A DNA stretch of 64,000 nucleotides from Pseudaeromonas sp041441555 (lineage in GTDB: Bacteria; Pseudomonadota; Gammaproteobacteria; Enterobacterales; Aeromonadaceae), in assembly GCA_041441555.1 (NCBI GenBank), contig JASDSW010000021.1:30430-94429 (forward strand), in the 5' to 3' direction. Shown piece after piece: positions 26,136 to 35,544 of this stretch. A program made the translations under genes and the position numbers. The notes under the pieces were generated by a model. It was not told the DNA's origin. It did not search any database and saw nothing but the letters and a program-made list of their open reading frames with translations. Every line of letters starts with the position of its first letter. Position 1 is the first letter of the stretch.

Positions 26136-27173
26136 GTGACTGACAAGACTTCACTGAGCTACAAGGACGCTGGCGTAGACATCGATGCAGGCAATGCCCT
26201 GGTTGAGCGAATCAAAGGCGTATCCAAGCGCACTCGCCGTCCGGAAGTCATCGGTGGCCTCGGCGGCTTCGGTGCCCTGTGCCGGATCCCGGCCGGTTAT
26301 CGCGAGCCGGTACTGGTTTCTGGCACCGATGGGGTCGGGACCAAGCTGCGCCTGGCCATTGACCTGAAAAAGCATGACACCGTCGGTATCGACCTGGTCG
26401 CCATGTGTGCCAACGATCTGATCGTTCAAGGTGCCGAACCCCTGTTTTTCCTCGATTACTACGCCACCGGCAAGCTGGATGTCGACACCGCGGCAGCCGT
26501 TGTCACCGGGATCGGTGCCGGTTGCGAGATGTCCGGTTGCTCGCTGATCGGTGGTGAGACCGCCGAGATGCCCGGCATGTATGAAGGCGAAGACTATGAC
26601 ATCGCCGGTTTCTGTGTCGGTGTGGTCGAAGCCTCCGAAATCATCGATGGCAGCAAGGTCAAGGCCGGTGACGCCCTGATCGCCCTGGCTTCCTCCGGCC
26701 CACACTCCAACGGCTTCTCGCTGATCCGCAAGATCCTGGAAGTCTCCAAGGCCGATCTGCAACAAACCGTCGGTGACAAGAGCCTGGCCGATGCCCTGCT
26801 CGAACCGACCCGCATCTACGTCAAGCCGGTGCTGAAGCTCATCGAAGCCTGTGACATCCATGCCCTCTCCCACATCACCGGGGGCGGCTTCTGGGAAAAT
26901 ATCCCCCGCGTGCTGCCGGACAACACCAAGGCCGTCATCGATGGCAGCAGCTGGCAGTGGCCAGCGGTATTCTCCTGGTTGCAAGCCAATGGCAACGTCG
27001 AGACCTACGAGATGTACCGGACCTTCAACTGTGGCGTCGGCATGATCATCGCCCTGCCGGCCGAGCAGGTCACCGCCGCCCTGGCGCTGTTGCAGGCCGA
27101 AGGCGAGCAAGCCTGGCACATCGGCCATATCGCCGATGCTGCCGCCGGTGAAGAGCAGGTCGAGATCCGTTGA
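26136..27173 (+). CDS. purM: Phosphoribosylaminoimidazole synthetase (AIR synthetase)
   Basis: Enzyme of 345 residues, the E. coli length, for the fifth step of purine synthesis (FGAM to AIR). The family segments DGVGTKLRLA, GGETAEMPGMY and GGGFWENIPRVLP are visible. The start is a GTG at 26136, six bases after AAGGA, giving MTDKTSLSYKDAGVDID exactly as in E. coli. An upstream in-frame ATG at 26097 lies inside the promoter. It overlaps purN by one base (TGATG) and is coupled to it. Confidence 0.97.
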   Translation: MTDKTSLSYKDAGVDIDAGNALVERIKGVSKRTRRPEVIGGLGGFGALCRIPAGYREPVLVSGTDGVGTKLRLAIDLKKHDTVGIDLVAMCANDLIVQGAEPLFFLDYYATGKLDVDTAAAVVTGIGAGCEMSGCSLIGGETAEMPGMYEGEDYDIAGFCVGVVEASEIIDGSKVKAGDALIALASSGPHSNGFSLIRKILEVSKADLQQTVGDKSLADALLEPTRIYVKPVLKLIEACDIHALSHITGGGFWENIPRVLPDNTKAVIDGSSWQWPAVFSWLQANGNVETYEMYRTFNCGVGMIIALPAEQVTAALALLQAEGEQAWHIGHIADAAAGEEQVEIR

Positions 27174-27847
27174 TGCGCTTTGCGGTCCTGATTTCCGGAA
27201 ACGGCAGCAACTTGCAGGCGTTGATCGACGCCTGCCAAGCGGGTCGCATTCAGGGGGAACTGGTTGGCGTGGTGAGCAACCGCGCCGATGCGTTCGGCCT
27301 GGAGCGCGCCAAAGCCGCCGGCATTGCCACTCAGGTGCTGAGCAATCAGGCGTTCGCCGATCGCGAAAGCTATGATGCCGCCCTGATCCAGGCACTGGAG
27401 AGCTGGAAACCCGATTTGCTGGTGATGGCCGGCTTTATGCGGATCCTGACCCCCGGATTCGTCCAGCACTTTGCCGGACGGATGCTCAACATCCACCCCT
27501 CCTTGTTACCCAAGTATCAAGGGGTGAAGACCCATGCCCGAGCCATCGCCGCCGGCGATACGGTGCACGGGGCCAGCGTGCACTTCGTCACCGAAGAGCT
27601 CGATGGGGGACCGGTGGTGTTGCAGGCCCGCGTGCCCATCTTCCCGGACGATGACGAGGTAACTCTGGCCGAGCGGGTGCTCAGCCAAGAACACCAGATC
27701 TATCCTCTGGTGGTCAACTGGTTCTGCCAGGGCCGACTAACCATGGTCGGCACACAAGCCTGTCTCGATGGTCAACCGCTGCCCGCCCGTGGTTATGCCA
27801 GCGATGATGAGGAGTTCATCGACTCCGAGTCATTGGACGAGGCCTGA
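27173..27847 (+). CDS. purN: Phosphoribosylglycinamide formyltransferase 1
   Basis: Enzyme of 224 residues that formylates GAR using 10-formyl-THF. It opens RFAVLISGNGSNLQAL and carries the catalytic region MLNIHPSLLPKYQG and the motif HFVTEELDGGPVVLQ. The ATG overlaps the purM stop, a sign of translational coupling. The acidic tail (ASDDEEFIDSESLDEA) is slightly longer than in E. coli. The operon ends at 27884-27915. Confidence 0.96.
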   Translation: MRFAVLISGNGSNLQALIDACQAGRIQGELVGVVSNRADAFGLERAKAAGIATQVLSNQAFADRESYDAALIQALESWKPDLLVMAGFMRILTPGFVQHFAGRMLNIHPSLLPKYQGVKTHARAIAAGDTVHGASVHFVTEELDGGPVVLQARVPIFPDDDEVTLAERVLSQEHQIYPLVVNWFCQGRLTMVGTQACLDGQPLPARGYASDDEEFIDSESLDEA

Positions 27848-27883
27848 ACCCTCGCTCCGGGCTCCGCACCATGTAAACCAAAC

Positions 27884-27915
27884 AAAAAGGGGAAGCCAGT
27901 CGGCCTCCCCTTTTT
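27884..27915. terminator. Bidirectional terminator between purN and yafJ
   Basis: AAAAAGGGGAAGCC / GGCCTCCCCTTTTT, one mismatch in the stem, lies between converging genes. Confidence 0.85.
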
Positions 27916-27947
27916 GCTGCCACAAGTTGGTTACCACCTCAGCAACC

Positions 27948-28757
27948 CTAAGGGGCCCAAGGGCCAGCCAATGCAGACTCACCGGCCGGCCGCCACAACA
28001 CCCGTTCACCGGCAACGAACAAGTTGCACTCCCCCTGGGCCATCTTGTGCCACTGTTCATTCTGGGTCAGCGGCAGGGTGGCGATCAGGCTGACCACATC
28101 GTTCGGAGTGGTCTCCTGCTGGAAATCGACGCTGACATCCTCATCCAGCAGGCGGGCCTGGCCAAACGGGGCACGTCGGGTGAGCCAATGCAGCTGGCTG
28201 CTGCAATAGGTCATCACCTGCTCGCCATCGGTCAGCAACATGTTGAAAACGCCATGGGTAGCCAACCAGTCAGCACAGGCGGCGATCCGGGCAAACACCA
28301 GTCGCGGTTCCGGCGACGTCGGGAAGGCCAATTCCAACTCATTGAGCAACCAGCAAAAAGCCTGTTCGCTATCCGTGGTGCCGACCGGCAGGAACCGGCC
28401 TGTGGGCCAGGATTCATAACCGCTGAGTTGCCCGTTGTGGGCAAAAGTCCAATAGCGCCCCCACAGCTCGCGGGTAAAGGGATGGGTATTCTCCAATGCC
28501 ACGGCACCACGGTTAGCCTGACGGATATGGCTGACCACGGCACAGCTCTTGATCGGATACTCCTGCACCAACTGGGCGATCCGGGATTGGTAGCTCGGCA
28601 TTGGATCCTTGAAGGTCCGGCACCCCTTTCCCTCATAGAAGGTGATCCCCCAGCCATCACGGTGCGGTCCCGTCTTGCCTCCCCGCTGCATCAGGCCCGT
28701 AAAGCTGAAGCAGATGTCGGTCGGCACATTGGCGCTCATGCCCAGCAGCTCACACAT
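27948..28757 (-). CDS. yafJ: Class II glutamine amidotransferase (YafJ family)
   Basis: Protein of 269 residues with the N-terminal nucleophile fold. Cys2 in MCELLGMSANVPTD is the predicted nucleophile once Met is removed. HRDGWGITFYEG, SHIRQANRG and FAHNGQLSGY are the family motifs. The physiological substrate is unknown. It lies 28 bases downstream of gmhA, as in E. coli. Confidence 0.93.
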   Translation of the reverse strand: MCELLGMSANVPTDICFSFTGLMQRGGKTGPHRDGWGITFYEGKGCRTFKDPMPSYQSRIAQLVQEYPIKSCAVVSHIRQANRGAVALENTHPFTRELWGRYWTFAHNGQLSGYESWPTGRFLPVGTTDSEQAFCWLLNELELAFPTSPEPRLVFARIAACADWLATHGVFNMLLTDGEQVMTYCSSQLHWLTRRAPFGQARLLDEDVSVDFQQETTPNDVVSLIATLPLTQNEQWHKMAQGECNLFVAGERVLWRPAGESALAGPWAP

Positions 28758-28785
28758 GTGTCACCTCCTCGCTCTCAAAACCGAC

Positions 28786-29370
28786 TCAAGGTTGCCGAAC
28801 CATCTCTTTTTCAATCAACTGGATCAGCAGGTGGATGATCTTGATATGCACCTCCTGAATGCGATCGGCATAGCCAAAGTGCGGCACCCGGATCTCCACA
28901 TCCGCCAGACCGGCCATCTTGCCGCCATCCTTGCCGGTCAGGGCGATGGTCTTGATACCCTTGCTCTTGGCCGTCTCAATCGCCCGCAGAATATTTCCTG
29001 AATTCCCGCTGGTAGAGATGCCTAGCAGCACATCACCGGAGCGTCCGACCGCCTCGACATAACGAGAAAACACAAACTCATAGCCGAAGTCATTGGAGAC
29101 ACAGGAGAGATGGCTAGGATCCGAGATGGCGATCCCGGCATAACCCGGGCGATTTTCCCGGTAACGGCCGGTCAGCTCTTCAGCAAAGTGCATGGCGTCA
29201 CAATGGGAACCACCATTACCGCAGGACAGCACCTTGCCCTCCTGCCGAAATGAATCGGCGATCAGGCATGCCGCCGCCTCGATGGCCAATAAATTTTGCG
29301 GATCGGCGATGAACGTTTGTAACACTTGCGCGGCTTCATTCAATTCATTGCGGATCAGATCTTGATACAT
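28786..29370 (-). CDS. gmhA: Sedoheptulose-7-phosphate isomerase
   Basis: Enzyme of 194 residues for the first step of ADP-heptose synthesis for the LPS core. The first residues MYQDLIRNELNEAA and the segments SCGNGGSHCDAMHFAEELT and LTGKDGGKMAG are nearly identical to E. coli GmhA, which separates it from the paralogue DiaA. The start is the ATG at 29370. Upstream in-frame codons to 29469 are not supported. It heads the gmhA-yafJ pair. Confidence 0.96.
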   Translation of the reverse strand: MYQDLIRNELNEAAQVLQTFIADPQNLLAIEAAACLIADSFRQEGKVLSCGNGGSHCDAMHFAEELTGRYRENRPGYAGIAISDPSHLSCVSNDFGYEFVFSRYVEAVGRSGDVLLGISTSGNSGNILRAIETAKSKGIKTIALTGKDGGKMAGLADVEIRVPHFGYADRIQEVHIKIIHLLIQLIEKEMVRQP

Positions 29371-29565
29371 GGCATTCCCCGGTTCATTCAGGTCAGAGAC
29401 CTCATTCTGACACAGGAGCTGGCTGACGTCAGCGCCGGCCAACCGCCATAATTGATTGCGGTGATGCACAGATCGGAACCAAGAACGATCCGGCCTCTTT
29501 TTTTACTGATATCTTTGAATATGATGAATCTGCCATGCAGCCGTACACCTACTGGGGTCAAGTAG

Positions 29566-31074
29566 ATGGATGATGAAATCCTGATTGTCGATGACGAAAA
29601 AATAGAATCTAGCCATATCAAACAAGGTTGGAAGGTTCTCATTGTCGATGACGAACCCGAGGTCCATCGCATCACCAAAATGACCCTGGCGCAATTTCGG
29701 TTCGATGACAAACCCATCGAGTTCCTGCATGCCTACACGGGTCATGAGGCCCAGGCCATCGTGGCCAATGAACCCGACATCGCCCTGATCCTGCTCGATG
29801 TGGTGATGGAGACCGACAACGCCGGGTTGGATGTGGTGCGTTATGTCCGTACCGAGCTGGGTAACCAGCAGATCCGCATCGTGTTGCGCACTGGCCAACC
29901 GGGTCAGGCTCCGGAAGATGATGTGGTCGCCAACTACGACATCAATGACTATAAGGACAAGACCGAGCTCACCTCGCAGAAACTGCGCACCCTGATCCGG
30001 GCCAGCCTTCGTTCCTATCGCGATATCTGCTCCCTCGAACACAACCGCAAGGGACTGGAGAAGGTCATCGCCGCCTCCAAGGGGATTTTTGAGAAACAGG
30101 CGCTCAAGCAATTTGCCGAAGGCACACTGGAGCAGTTGAGTGCCCTGCTGGCACTGGAGGAGACCAGCCTCTACCAACTGCGCCAAAATGCCTACGAGAT
30201 CCGCGATGATGCCTTGGGCTCCGTGCTCAACGAGGATGACAGCCAGAGCTTTCAGGACTCCACCATCATTCAGCAGGCGGTTGTGTGTCGGCAAAACGTC
30301 TACCGCGACAACGAGCTGGTTATCTACTGCGCCAACCCTCGCCATAGCCTGCTATTCCATATTCAGGGGACCCGTCCGCTGAGCCAGATGGACACCTATC
30401 TGCTCAACCTGTTCACCGGCAATATCGTCATTGCCCTGGAGAATATCCGCCTCAATGAGCTGCTGGCGGATAACCAACGCGAAATCATCTACCGGATTGG
30501 TGAAATCGTCGAAACCCGCTCCAAGGAGTCTGGCCTCCACGTCAAACGGGTTGCGCTGTATTGCGAACAATTTGCCCGCTTGCTCGGTTTACCCGAAGAG
30601 AAAACAGAGCTGCTCAAACGAGCCTCACCACTGCACGATATCGGGAAGATCGGTATTCCTGATGCCATCTTGCACAAACCTGGCAAGCTGGATGCCGACG
30701 AATGGACCATCATGAAAACCCACTCCCAGATCGGCTATGACATGCTCTGTGGCTCCGATATCGAGTTGTTTCAGGTCGCCGCGCAGATCGCGCTCAACCA
30801 TCATGAGAAATGGGATGGCTCGGGTTATCCGCAGGGGCTCTCGGGAACCGCCATTCCGCTGGAGGGGCGGATCACCGCGTTGGTTGACGTGTTTGATGCC
30901 TTGGGATCGGATCGCTGCTACAAACGGGCTTGGCCACTGGACAAGATATTGGCATTGATTCAGGAAGAAAAAGGCCGCCACTTTGATCCCGAACTCGTCG
31001 AGCTGATGCTGGCCAATCTCGATGGCTTCCTGGCCATTCGCGATACCTATCGCGATGAGTTTCAGGGCAGTTAA
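29566..31074 (+). CDS. Response regulator with DUF3369 and HD-GYP domains, probable c-di-GMP phosphodiesterase
   Basis: Protein of 502 residues. A receiver domain (about 22-150) has acidic residues D28-D29-E30 and predicted phosphoacceptor D78 (LILLDVVM). A DUF3369 region (about 155-300) follows, then an HD-GYP domain (about 305-500) with intact HD (H357-D358, HDIGKIGIPD), HHE (412-414) and GSGYP (418-422). Complete motifs suggest active hydrolysis of cyclic di-GMP. The N-terminus repeats the receiver strand: ILIVDDE (5-11) and VLIVDDE (24-30), with 15 identical bases. No sensor kinase is adjacent. It is divergent from gmhA and ends at 31104-31129. The start at 29566 is the likely one but has a weak ribosome binding site. 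Confidence 0.9.
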   Translation: MDDEILIVDDEKIESSHIKQGWKVLIVDDEPEVHRITKMTLAQFRFDDKPIEFLHAYTGHEAQAIVANEPDIALILLDVVMETDNAGLDVVRYVRTELGNQQIRIVLRTGQPGQAPEDDVVANYDINDYKDKTELTSQKLRTLIRASLRSYRDICSLEHNRKGLEKVIAASKGIFEKQALKQFAEGTLEQLSALLALEETSLYQLRQNAYEIRDDALGSVLNEDDSQSFQDSTIIQQAVVCRQNVYRDNELVIYCANPRHSLLFHIQGTRPLSQMDTYLLNLFTGNIVIALENIRLNELLADNQREIIYRIGEIVETRSKESGLHVKRVALYCEQFARLLGLPEEKTELLKRASPLHDIGKIGIPDAILHKPGKLDADEWTIMKTHSQIGYDMLCGSDIELFQVAAQIALNHHEKWDGSGYPQGLSGTAIPLEGRITALVDVFDALGSDRCYKRAWPLDKILALIQEEKGRHFDPELVELMLANLDGFLAIRDTYRDEFQGS

Positions 31075-31103
31075 CGAGTGACGCCTCCCAGATCGCGCCC
31101 ATG

Positions 31104-31129
31104 AAAAAGGAACCTGCCGGTTCCTTTTT
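31104..31129. terminator. Bidirectional terminator between the HD-GYP gene and dnaQ
   Basis: AAAAAGGAACC-TGCC-GGTTCCTTTTT, perfect stem, between converging genes. Confidence 0.87.
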
Positions 31130-31153
31130 CATTGAGTCCTGTATTGCTGCCGC

Positions 31154-31888
31154 TCATTCCCGCCACAGACAACGGCCGCCCTTCTTGTTGACCAGATCCA
31201 ACCGTTTTTCGTGGGCCGCCAGCTCCGCCTCATTGGCCATGATGACCCGCAAGGCTCCACCCTGCCGCTCCAGCTTTTGCTGCTCATCGCTCTGCTGTTG
31301 CTGTTGGTTGCTCTCCGCGGCACTCAGGTCAAGCCGGGTCTGTCCCCCCGTCATCAGCAGGTAGACATCGGCCAGGATCTCGGCATCGAGCAAAGCGCCG
31401 TGCAAGGTTCGATGGCTGTTGTCGATGTCATACCGCGAGCAGAGCGCATCCAGGCTGTTGCGCTTGCCCGGGAACAGGCGCCGCGCCATCACCAGGGTAT
31501 CGGTGACTTCACAAATTTCCTTGGTCTTGACACCGAGCCCCAGCTTCTCAAACTCGTAATCCATGAAACCGACGTCAAACGGCGCATTGTGGATCACCAG
31601 CTCGGCACCACGAATGAACGTCAGGAACTCGTCGACCACCGCCGCAAAAGGTGGCTTATCGGCAAGAAAGGCATCCGTGATGCCATGCACCCGGATCGCC
31701 TCTTCATCCACCGGGCGATCCGGCTTGAGGTAGACATGATAATGACGCCCGGTCAGACGACGGTTAATGACCTCCACACAGCCGATTTCAATGATGCGAT
31801 GCCCCAGATAATGCGGGCCACCACTCATATTCATACCGGTGGTTTCGGTATCCAGGATCACCTGACGCGTGGATTGAATTGGGTTCAT
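31154..31888 (-). CDS. dnaQ: DNA polymerase III epsilon subunit
   Basis: The 3'-5' proofreading exonuclease, 244 residues. The DEDD-type residues D13 and E15 lie in ILDTETTGMN, and other motifs include HNAPFDVGFMDYE and HGALLDAEILADVY. The C-terminal tail that binds the polymerase alpha subunit follows a glutamine-rich linker (SNQQQQQSDEQQ, about residues 188-199). It is divergent from rnhA, with 49 bases between the starts, as in E. coli. Confidence 0.97.
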   Translation of the reverse strand: MNPIQSTRQVILDTETTGMNMSGGPHYLGHRIIEIGCVEVINRRLTGRHYHVYLKPDRPVDEEAIRVHGITDAFLADKPPFAAVVDEFLTFIRGAELVIHNAPFDVGFMDYEFEKLGLGVKTKEICEVTDTLVMARRLFPGKRNSLDALCSRYDIDNSHRTLHGALLDAEILADVYLLMTGGQTRLDLSAAESNQQQQQSDEQQKLERQGGALRVIMANEAELAAHEKRLDLVNKKGGRCLWRE

Positions 31889-31937
31889 AAGCCTTTTATG
31901 TCACACTGGGCAAAACCCCATGTTACCCCACTTTTTC

Positions 31938-32402
31938 ATGTTAAAGCAGGTCTCTCTTTTCACCGATGGCTCATGCCTTGGCAACCCGGGCCCCGGTGGT
32001 TACGGCGCCATTCTGATCTACAAGCAACACCAAAAGGAACTCTCGCAGGGTTATCGACTCACCACCAACAATCGCATGGAGCTGATGGCCGCCATCGCCG
32101 GGCTGCAATCTCTGCAGGAGCCATGCATCGTGCAGCTCACCACCGATAGCCAATATGTCAAACAGGGCATCACCCAGTGGATCCAGAACTGGAAGCGCCG
32201 CGGCTGGCTCACCGCCAGCAAGGAGCCGGTCAAAAACGTCGATCTGTGGAAACTGCTGGATGCGCAGGTGCAGCGGCACCAGGTTCATTGGCACTGGGTC
32301 AAGGGGCACTCGGGTCACGATGAGAACGAGCGCTGCGACATTCTGGCTCGCGACGCCGCCATGGGGCCAGATCTGCAAGAAGATAGCGGCTATCAGCCCT
32401 AA
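31938..32402 (+). CDS. rnhA: Ribonuclease HI
   Basis: Enzyme of 154 residues that cuts RNA in RNA-DNA hybrids. The acidic residue D10 is in FTDGSCLGNPGPGGYG, with others in TTNNRMELMAAI and LTTDSQYVKQGI, and the handle region is NWKRRGWLTASKEPVKN. The ATG at 31938 gives MLKQVSLFTDG, matching E. coli MLKQVEIFTDG. An in-frame ATG at 31920 would add six unconserved residues. It is convergent with yafS. Confidence 0.97.
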   Translation: MLKQVSLFTDGSCLGNPGPGGYGAILIYKQHQKELSQGYRLTTNNRMELMAAIAGLQSLQEPCIVQLTTDSQYVKQGITQWIQNWKRRGWLTASKEPVKNVDLWKLLDAQVQRHQVHWHWVKGHSGHDENERCDILARDAAMGPDLQEDSGYQP

Positions 32403-32417
32403 CGAGAGCCAGCGAGA

Positions 32418-33134
32418 CTAGATCCGGGCCATGCCCGGAACTATCTGTGGCTTTTGAGCCCAACGCCGTTCCGGCTCTGGCGTCAAGGGCGCCGTCCGTT
32501 TACGTGCGGCCAGCATGTAAACCGAGGCAAAATAACTGCAGTAATCGCGCCCTAGATTCTCGCGCCACCAGTGAATGCGGCAACCGGACGAGAAGCTGCT
32601 GAAGCCGAAGGCCTCATAGTGAATGACCTCAAAGCCGAGCAACTCCAGCCAATCACACAGCCGCTCCGGCGAAAACATGCGCGCATGCCAGGGTTGCTGA
32701 CGCCGCAGCCTGGGCACAAGCCGCCCCAACCCCACCAAGCTATGCGGATTGAACCCGCTCAGCAGCAACCAGCCATCGGCCGTCAGAACCCGCTCGACCT
32801 CACGCAGTACCTGATGGGGATCCGCCACATAATCCAGGGTGTGAGCCAGCAGACAGGCATCGATCGACTGATCTCGGATCGGCAATGCCGTCAACTCAGC
32901 GACGATTCCCACATGCTCGCCGGCCAAAGCCACGCAGCTTTGATGTCGGATCGCCGAATGGTTGCACGATAAACGACCACTCAATGCCCCCAACTTGAGC
33001 AAATGGTAACCAAACAGCAATGGGCACCAGAGATCCAGACGCTCCTGGATCTCGGCCGAGAGCCAATCGCCCAGCGGCAACTCATACCAGGATTGGGGAG
33101 GAACAAACTGACGTCCCGTTAGCGCTGGTCTCAC
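32418..33134 (-). CDS. yafS: YafS-family SAM-dependent methyltransferase
   Basis: Predicted class I methyltransferase of 238 residues, substrate unknown. The methyltransferase_11-type core includes ALPIRDQSIDACLLAHTLDY and VLTADGWLLLSGFNPHSL. The start is taken as GTG at 33134, five bases after TAGGAG, which yields MRPALTGR and a length close to the 240 residues of E. coli YafS (MKPARVPQ). An upstream ATG at 33200 would overlap the gloB control region. It is divergent from gloB, as in E. coli. Confidence 0.88.
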   Translation of the reverse strand: MRPALTGRQFVPPQSWYELPLGDWLSAEIQERLDLWCPLLFGYHLLKLGALSGRLSCNHSAIRHQSCVALAGEHVGIVAELTALPIRDQSIDACLLAHTLDYVADPHQVLREVERVLTADGWLLLSGFNPHSLVGLGRLVPRLRRQQPWHARMFSPERLCDWLELLGFEVIHYEAFGFSSFSSGCRIHWWRENLGRDYCSYFASVYMLAARKRTAPLTPEPERRWAQKPQIVPGMARI

Positions 33135-33209
33135 GTCGACTCCTACGAAACTATTGCACCCGCCCGCAGATGCTGTATCAATGCAAATGAATACAGCCAA
33201 GGAGCGCCC

Positions 33210-33980
33210 ATGTTGCAGATCATCACCCTACCCGCACGGCAAGATAACTATATCTGGTTGCTCAAAAAAGGGCAGCATGCCCTGGTGGTGGATCCGGGTG
33301 ATGCAGCGCCGGTTATTGAACGTCTGCAGCAGTTGCAACTGGATCTGGACGCCATTTTATTGACTCACTACCATCTGGATCACATCGCTGGCGTCCCTGA
33401 GCTGCTATGTCATTATCCCCAGGCGCTCTGCTATGGTCCGCAGCCCCCCCACCCCCTGCTGCCCGGCAAGATCCCGCTGAGCGATGGTCAGCAGCTGCAA
33501 CTCCCCACTCTGGATTTATCTTTTAACATCATGCAGTTACCAGGACACACTCCCGAACACATCGCCTACGAAGGCGAGGGCTGCCTGTTTTGTGGCGACG
33601 TCCTGTTCGCCGGAGGTTGTGGTCGTCTGCTCGATGGAACCGCCGAGCAGATGTACCAATCGTTACAACGCATCAAGCAGCTTCCCGAGCAGACCCAGAT
33701 CTACTGTGCCCATGAATATACCCAGGGCAATCTGGCTTTCTGCCAATCGGTTGAACCCGACAATCTTCGCACCGCCGAGCGCCTGCGCAACGTCAGCAAG
33801 CTGCGTCAACAGGGGCTGCCGACGATACCCAGTGAGCTGGCAGACGAACTGGCAACCAACGTATTCTTGCGCACCCAGCTCCCCCAGGTTCGTCATTGGG
33901 CGGAGCATCAGGCAGAATGCGAATGTGAAAATGAGATCCATGTCTTTGCCATTCTCAGAGAAAAAAAGAATAATCTTTGA
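33210..33980 (+). CDS. gloB: Hydroxyacylglutathione hydrolase (glyoxalase II)
   Basis: Metallo-beta-lactamase-fold enzyme of 256 residues that hydrolyses S-D-lactoylglutathione in methylglyoxal detoxification. The metal motif reads THYHLDH, with Y and L where E. coli has H, but every ligand position of HxHxDH is kept. GHTPEHIAY and CGDVLFAGGCGRL are further family motifs. GGAG precedes the ATG. The next gene, mltD, follows after 97 bases, as in E. coli. Confidence 0.95.
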   Translation: MLQIITLPARQDNYIWLLKKGQHALVVDPGDAAPVIERLQQLQLDLDAILLTHYHLDHIAGVPELLCHYPQALCYGPQPPHPLLPGKIPLSDGQQLQLPTLDLSFNIMQLPGHTPEHIAYEGEGCLFCGDVLFAGGCGRLLDGTAEQMYQSLQRIKQLPEQTQIYCAHEYTQGNLAFCQSVEPDNLRTAERLRNVSKLRQQGLPTIPSELADELATNVFLRTQLPQVRHWAEHQAECECENEIHVFAILREKKNNL

Positions 33981-34077
33981 CCAACTCAGCTCGTATTTTG
34001 AGCACAAAGCTTGCATTGGTTGATCTGGTTTTCGATCACCCGTACCATCGGCGACTCAATGATAGGATGAAAACTGG

Positions 34078-35460
34078 ATGAACATGAAGCTACGACTGGC
34101 CGTGGTGGCCACTTTGTTGCTCACGGGCTGCCAGACATTACCGAATCGTAATGACGCAGTGACTGATGAACAACAGACTGCGCAGACGGTCAATAAGACC
34201 CGTTCAGCTATTGATCGATCGGCAAGCGAACAATCCCGGATCTCAGTCTGGCGCCATGCCAGCAATGAAATGAAGATGGAGATCCCCAACCGCGCCGAAG
34301 TCATCGCCTACCGAGACTGGTACCTCCAACACCCCAGATACCTCAATACCGTCACCCAACGGGCCGAGCCTTATCTCTACCTGGTGATGCAAGAGATCGA
34401 AAAGCGCAACATGCCGATGGAGCTGGTCTTGCTACCCGTCGTCGAGAGCGCCTACAACCCCAATGCCCGCTCCCCCAGCAATGCAACTGGTTTGTGGCAA
34501 TTTACTGCCGGAACCGGACGTCGCTACGGGTTGGAGCAGAATCGCTGGTATGACGGCCGACGCGACATCCAGGCCTCAACCACAGCCGCCATGGATTACC
34601 TGCAAAAACTCAGCGACGACTTCGATGGCAACTGGTTCCACGCCATCGCGGCCTACAACGCGGGCGAAGGGCGGATCCAAAAAGCCGTCGAGCAGAGTCG
34701 TCGCGCTGGCAAGAACGGCGACTTCTGGTCGCTCAACCTGCCTCGGCAGACCACCGAGTATGTTCCCCGCCTGCTGGCGTTGGCCGACATCATCAAGAAC
34801 GCCGATCGTTACGGTGTGAAACTGCCCAACCATCCCAACAAGCAGCAGTGGCAACGGATTGATGCCGGTGGCCCAGTTTCATTGGCCGTGGTGGCCGATC
34901 TGGCCGGGCTGAGCGTGCAAGAGGTCAAGGCACTCAATCCTGGCTATCTGCGCAACTCAACCCCCAGTCAGGGTCCGCACCACTTATTGGTTCCCAAGAA
35001 GTCGGCCCAAGAGCTGGAGTTGGCACTCAACGAGTTGCCCACCAACCGCCGCCTCAAACCCGGCGAACAATTTGTGCTGCCTGGTGAAGAAGAGCGTGAA
35101 CAGCTGGCATCGCGCCGAAGCAAGAGCAGTGGTGAACGGCAAGTCCGTTACACCCAATACAAGGTCAAACCAGGCGACAGCCTGTGGACCATCAGCAAGG
35201 CGCACGGCGTGACTCAGGCGCAACTGCTCAGTTGGAACAAGTTGCCGCATCATCGGCTCACCGTCGGTCAGACGCTAAAGCTGCAGGCCCAAACCAAGAG
35301 CCAGACGCGCCAGCATAAGAGTTACGAGGTGCGCCGCGGCGATTCGCTCTACACCATCGCCCAGCGCTTCCAGATCTCGGTCGATGATCTGGTCCGTTGG
35401 AATCAGATCTCGCACAAGACGCCGCTAAAACCGGGGCAGACGCTGATCGTCCGCGGTTGA
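34078..35460 (+). CDS. mltD: MltD, membrane-bound lytic murein transglycosylase D
   Basis: Lipoprotein of 460 residues with lipobox LLTGC (Cys18), an SLT domain (about 100-240) with catalytic Glu in VVESAYNPNARSPSNATGLW and the motif HAIAAYNAGEGRI, and C-terminal LysM repeats. Two clear LysM copies begin YKVKPGDSLWTISK and YEVRRGDSLYTIAQ. A weaker one lies around residues 265-305. It cleaves peptidoglycan with anhydromuramoyl formation. Start at 34078 or, two codons on, 34084. Confidence 0.94.
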   Translation: MNMKLRLAVVATLLLTGCQTLPNRNDAVTDEQQTAQTVNKTRSAIDRSASEQSRISVWRHASNEMKMEIPNRAEVIAYRDWYLQHPRYLNTVTQRAEPYLYLVMQEIEKRNMPMELVLLPVVESAYNPNARSPSNATGLWQFTAGTGRRYGLEQNRWYDGRRDIQASTTAAMDYLQKLSDDFDGNWFHAIAAYNAGEGRIQKAVEQSRRAGKNGDFWSLNLPRQTTEYVPRLLALADIIKNADRYGVKLPNHPNKQQWQRIDAGGPVSLAVVADLAGLSVQEVKALNPGYLRNSTPSQGPHHLLVPKKSAQELELALNELPTNRRLKPGEQFVLPGEEEREQLASRRSKSSGERQVRYTQYKVKPGDSLWTISKAHGVTQAQLLSWNKLPHHRLTVGQTLKLQAQTKSQTRQHKSYEVRRGDSLYTIAQRFQISVDDLVRWNQISHKTPLKPGQTLIVRG

Positions 35461-35486
35461 TTCGACCCGCGACTCATCCCCATGGC

Positions 35487-35518
35487 AAAAGGCCCCGCAC
35501 TGATGGCGGGGCCTTTTT
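35487..35518. terminator. Bidirectional terminator between mltD and ligA
   Basis: AAAAGGCCCCGC / GCGGGGCCTTTTT with a seven-base loop, between converging genes. Confidence 0.88.
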
Positions 35519-35544
35519 GTTACTCACTCACGGCGAGGGATTGG

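Noticed and set aside
26151..27395. Long open frame antisense to purM and purN
   Set aside because: It mirrors GC-rich codon structure of the real genes and shows no motif. purMN are certain.
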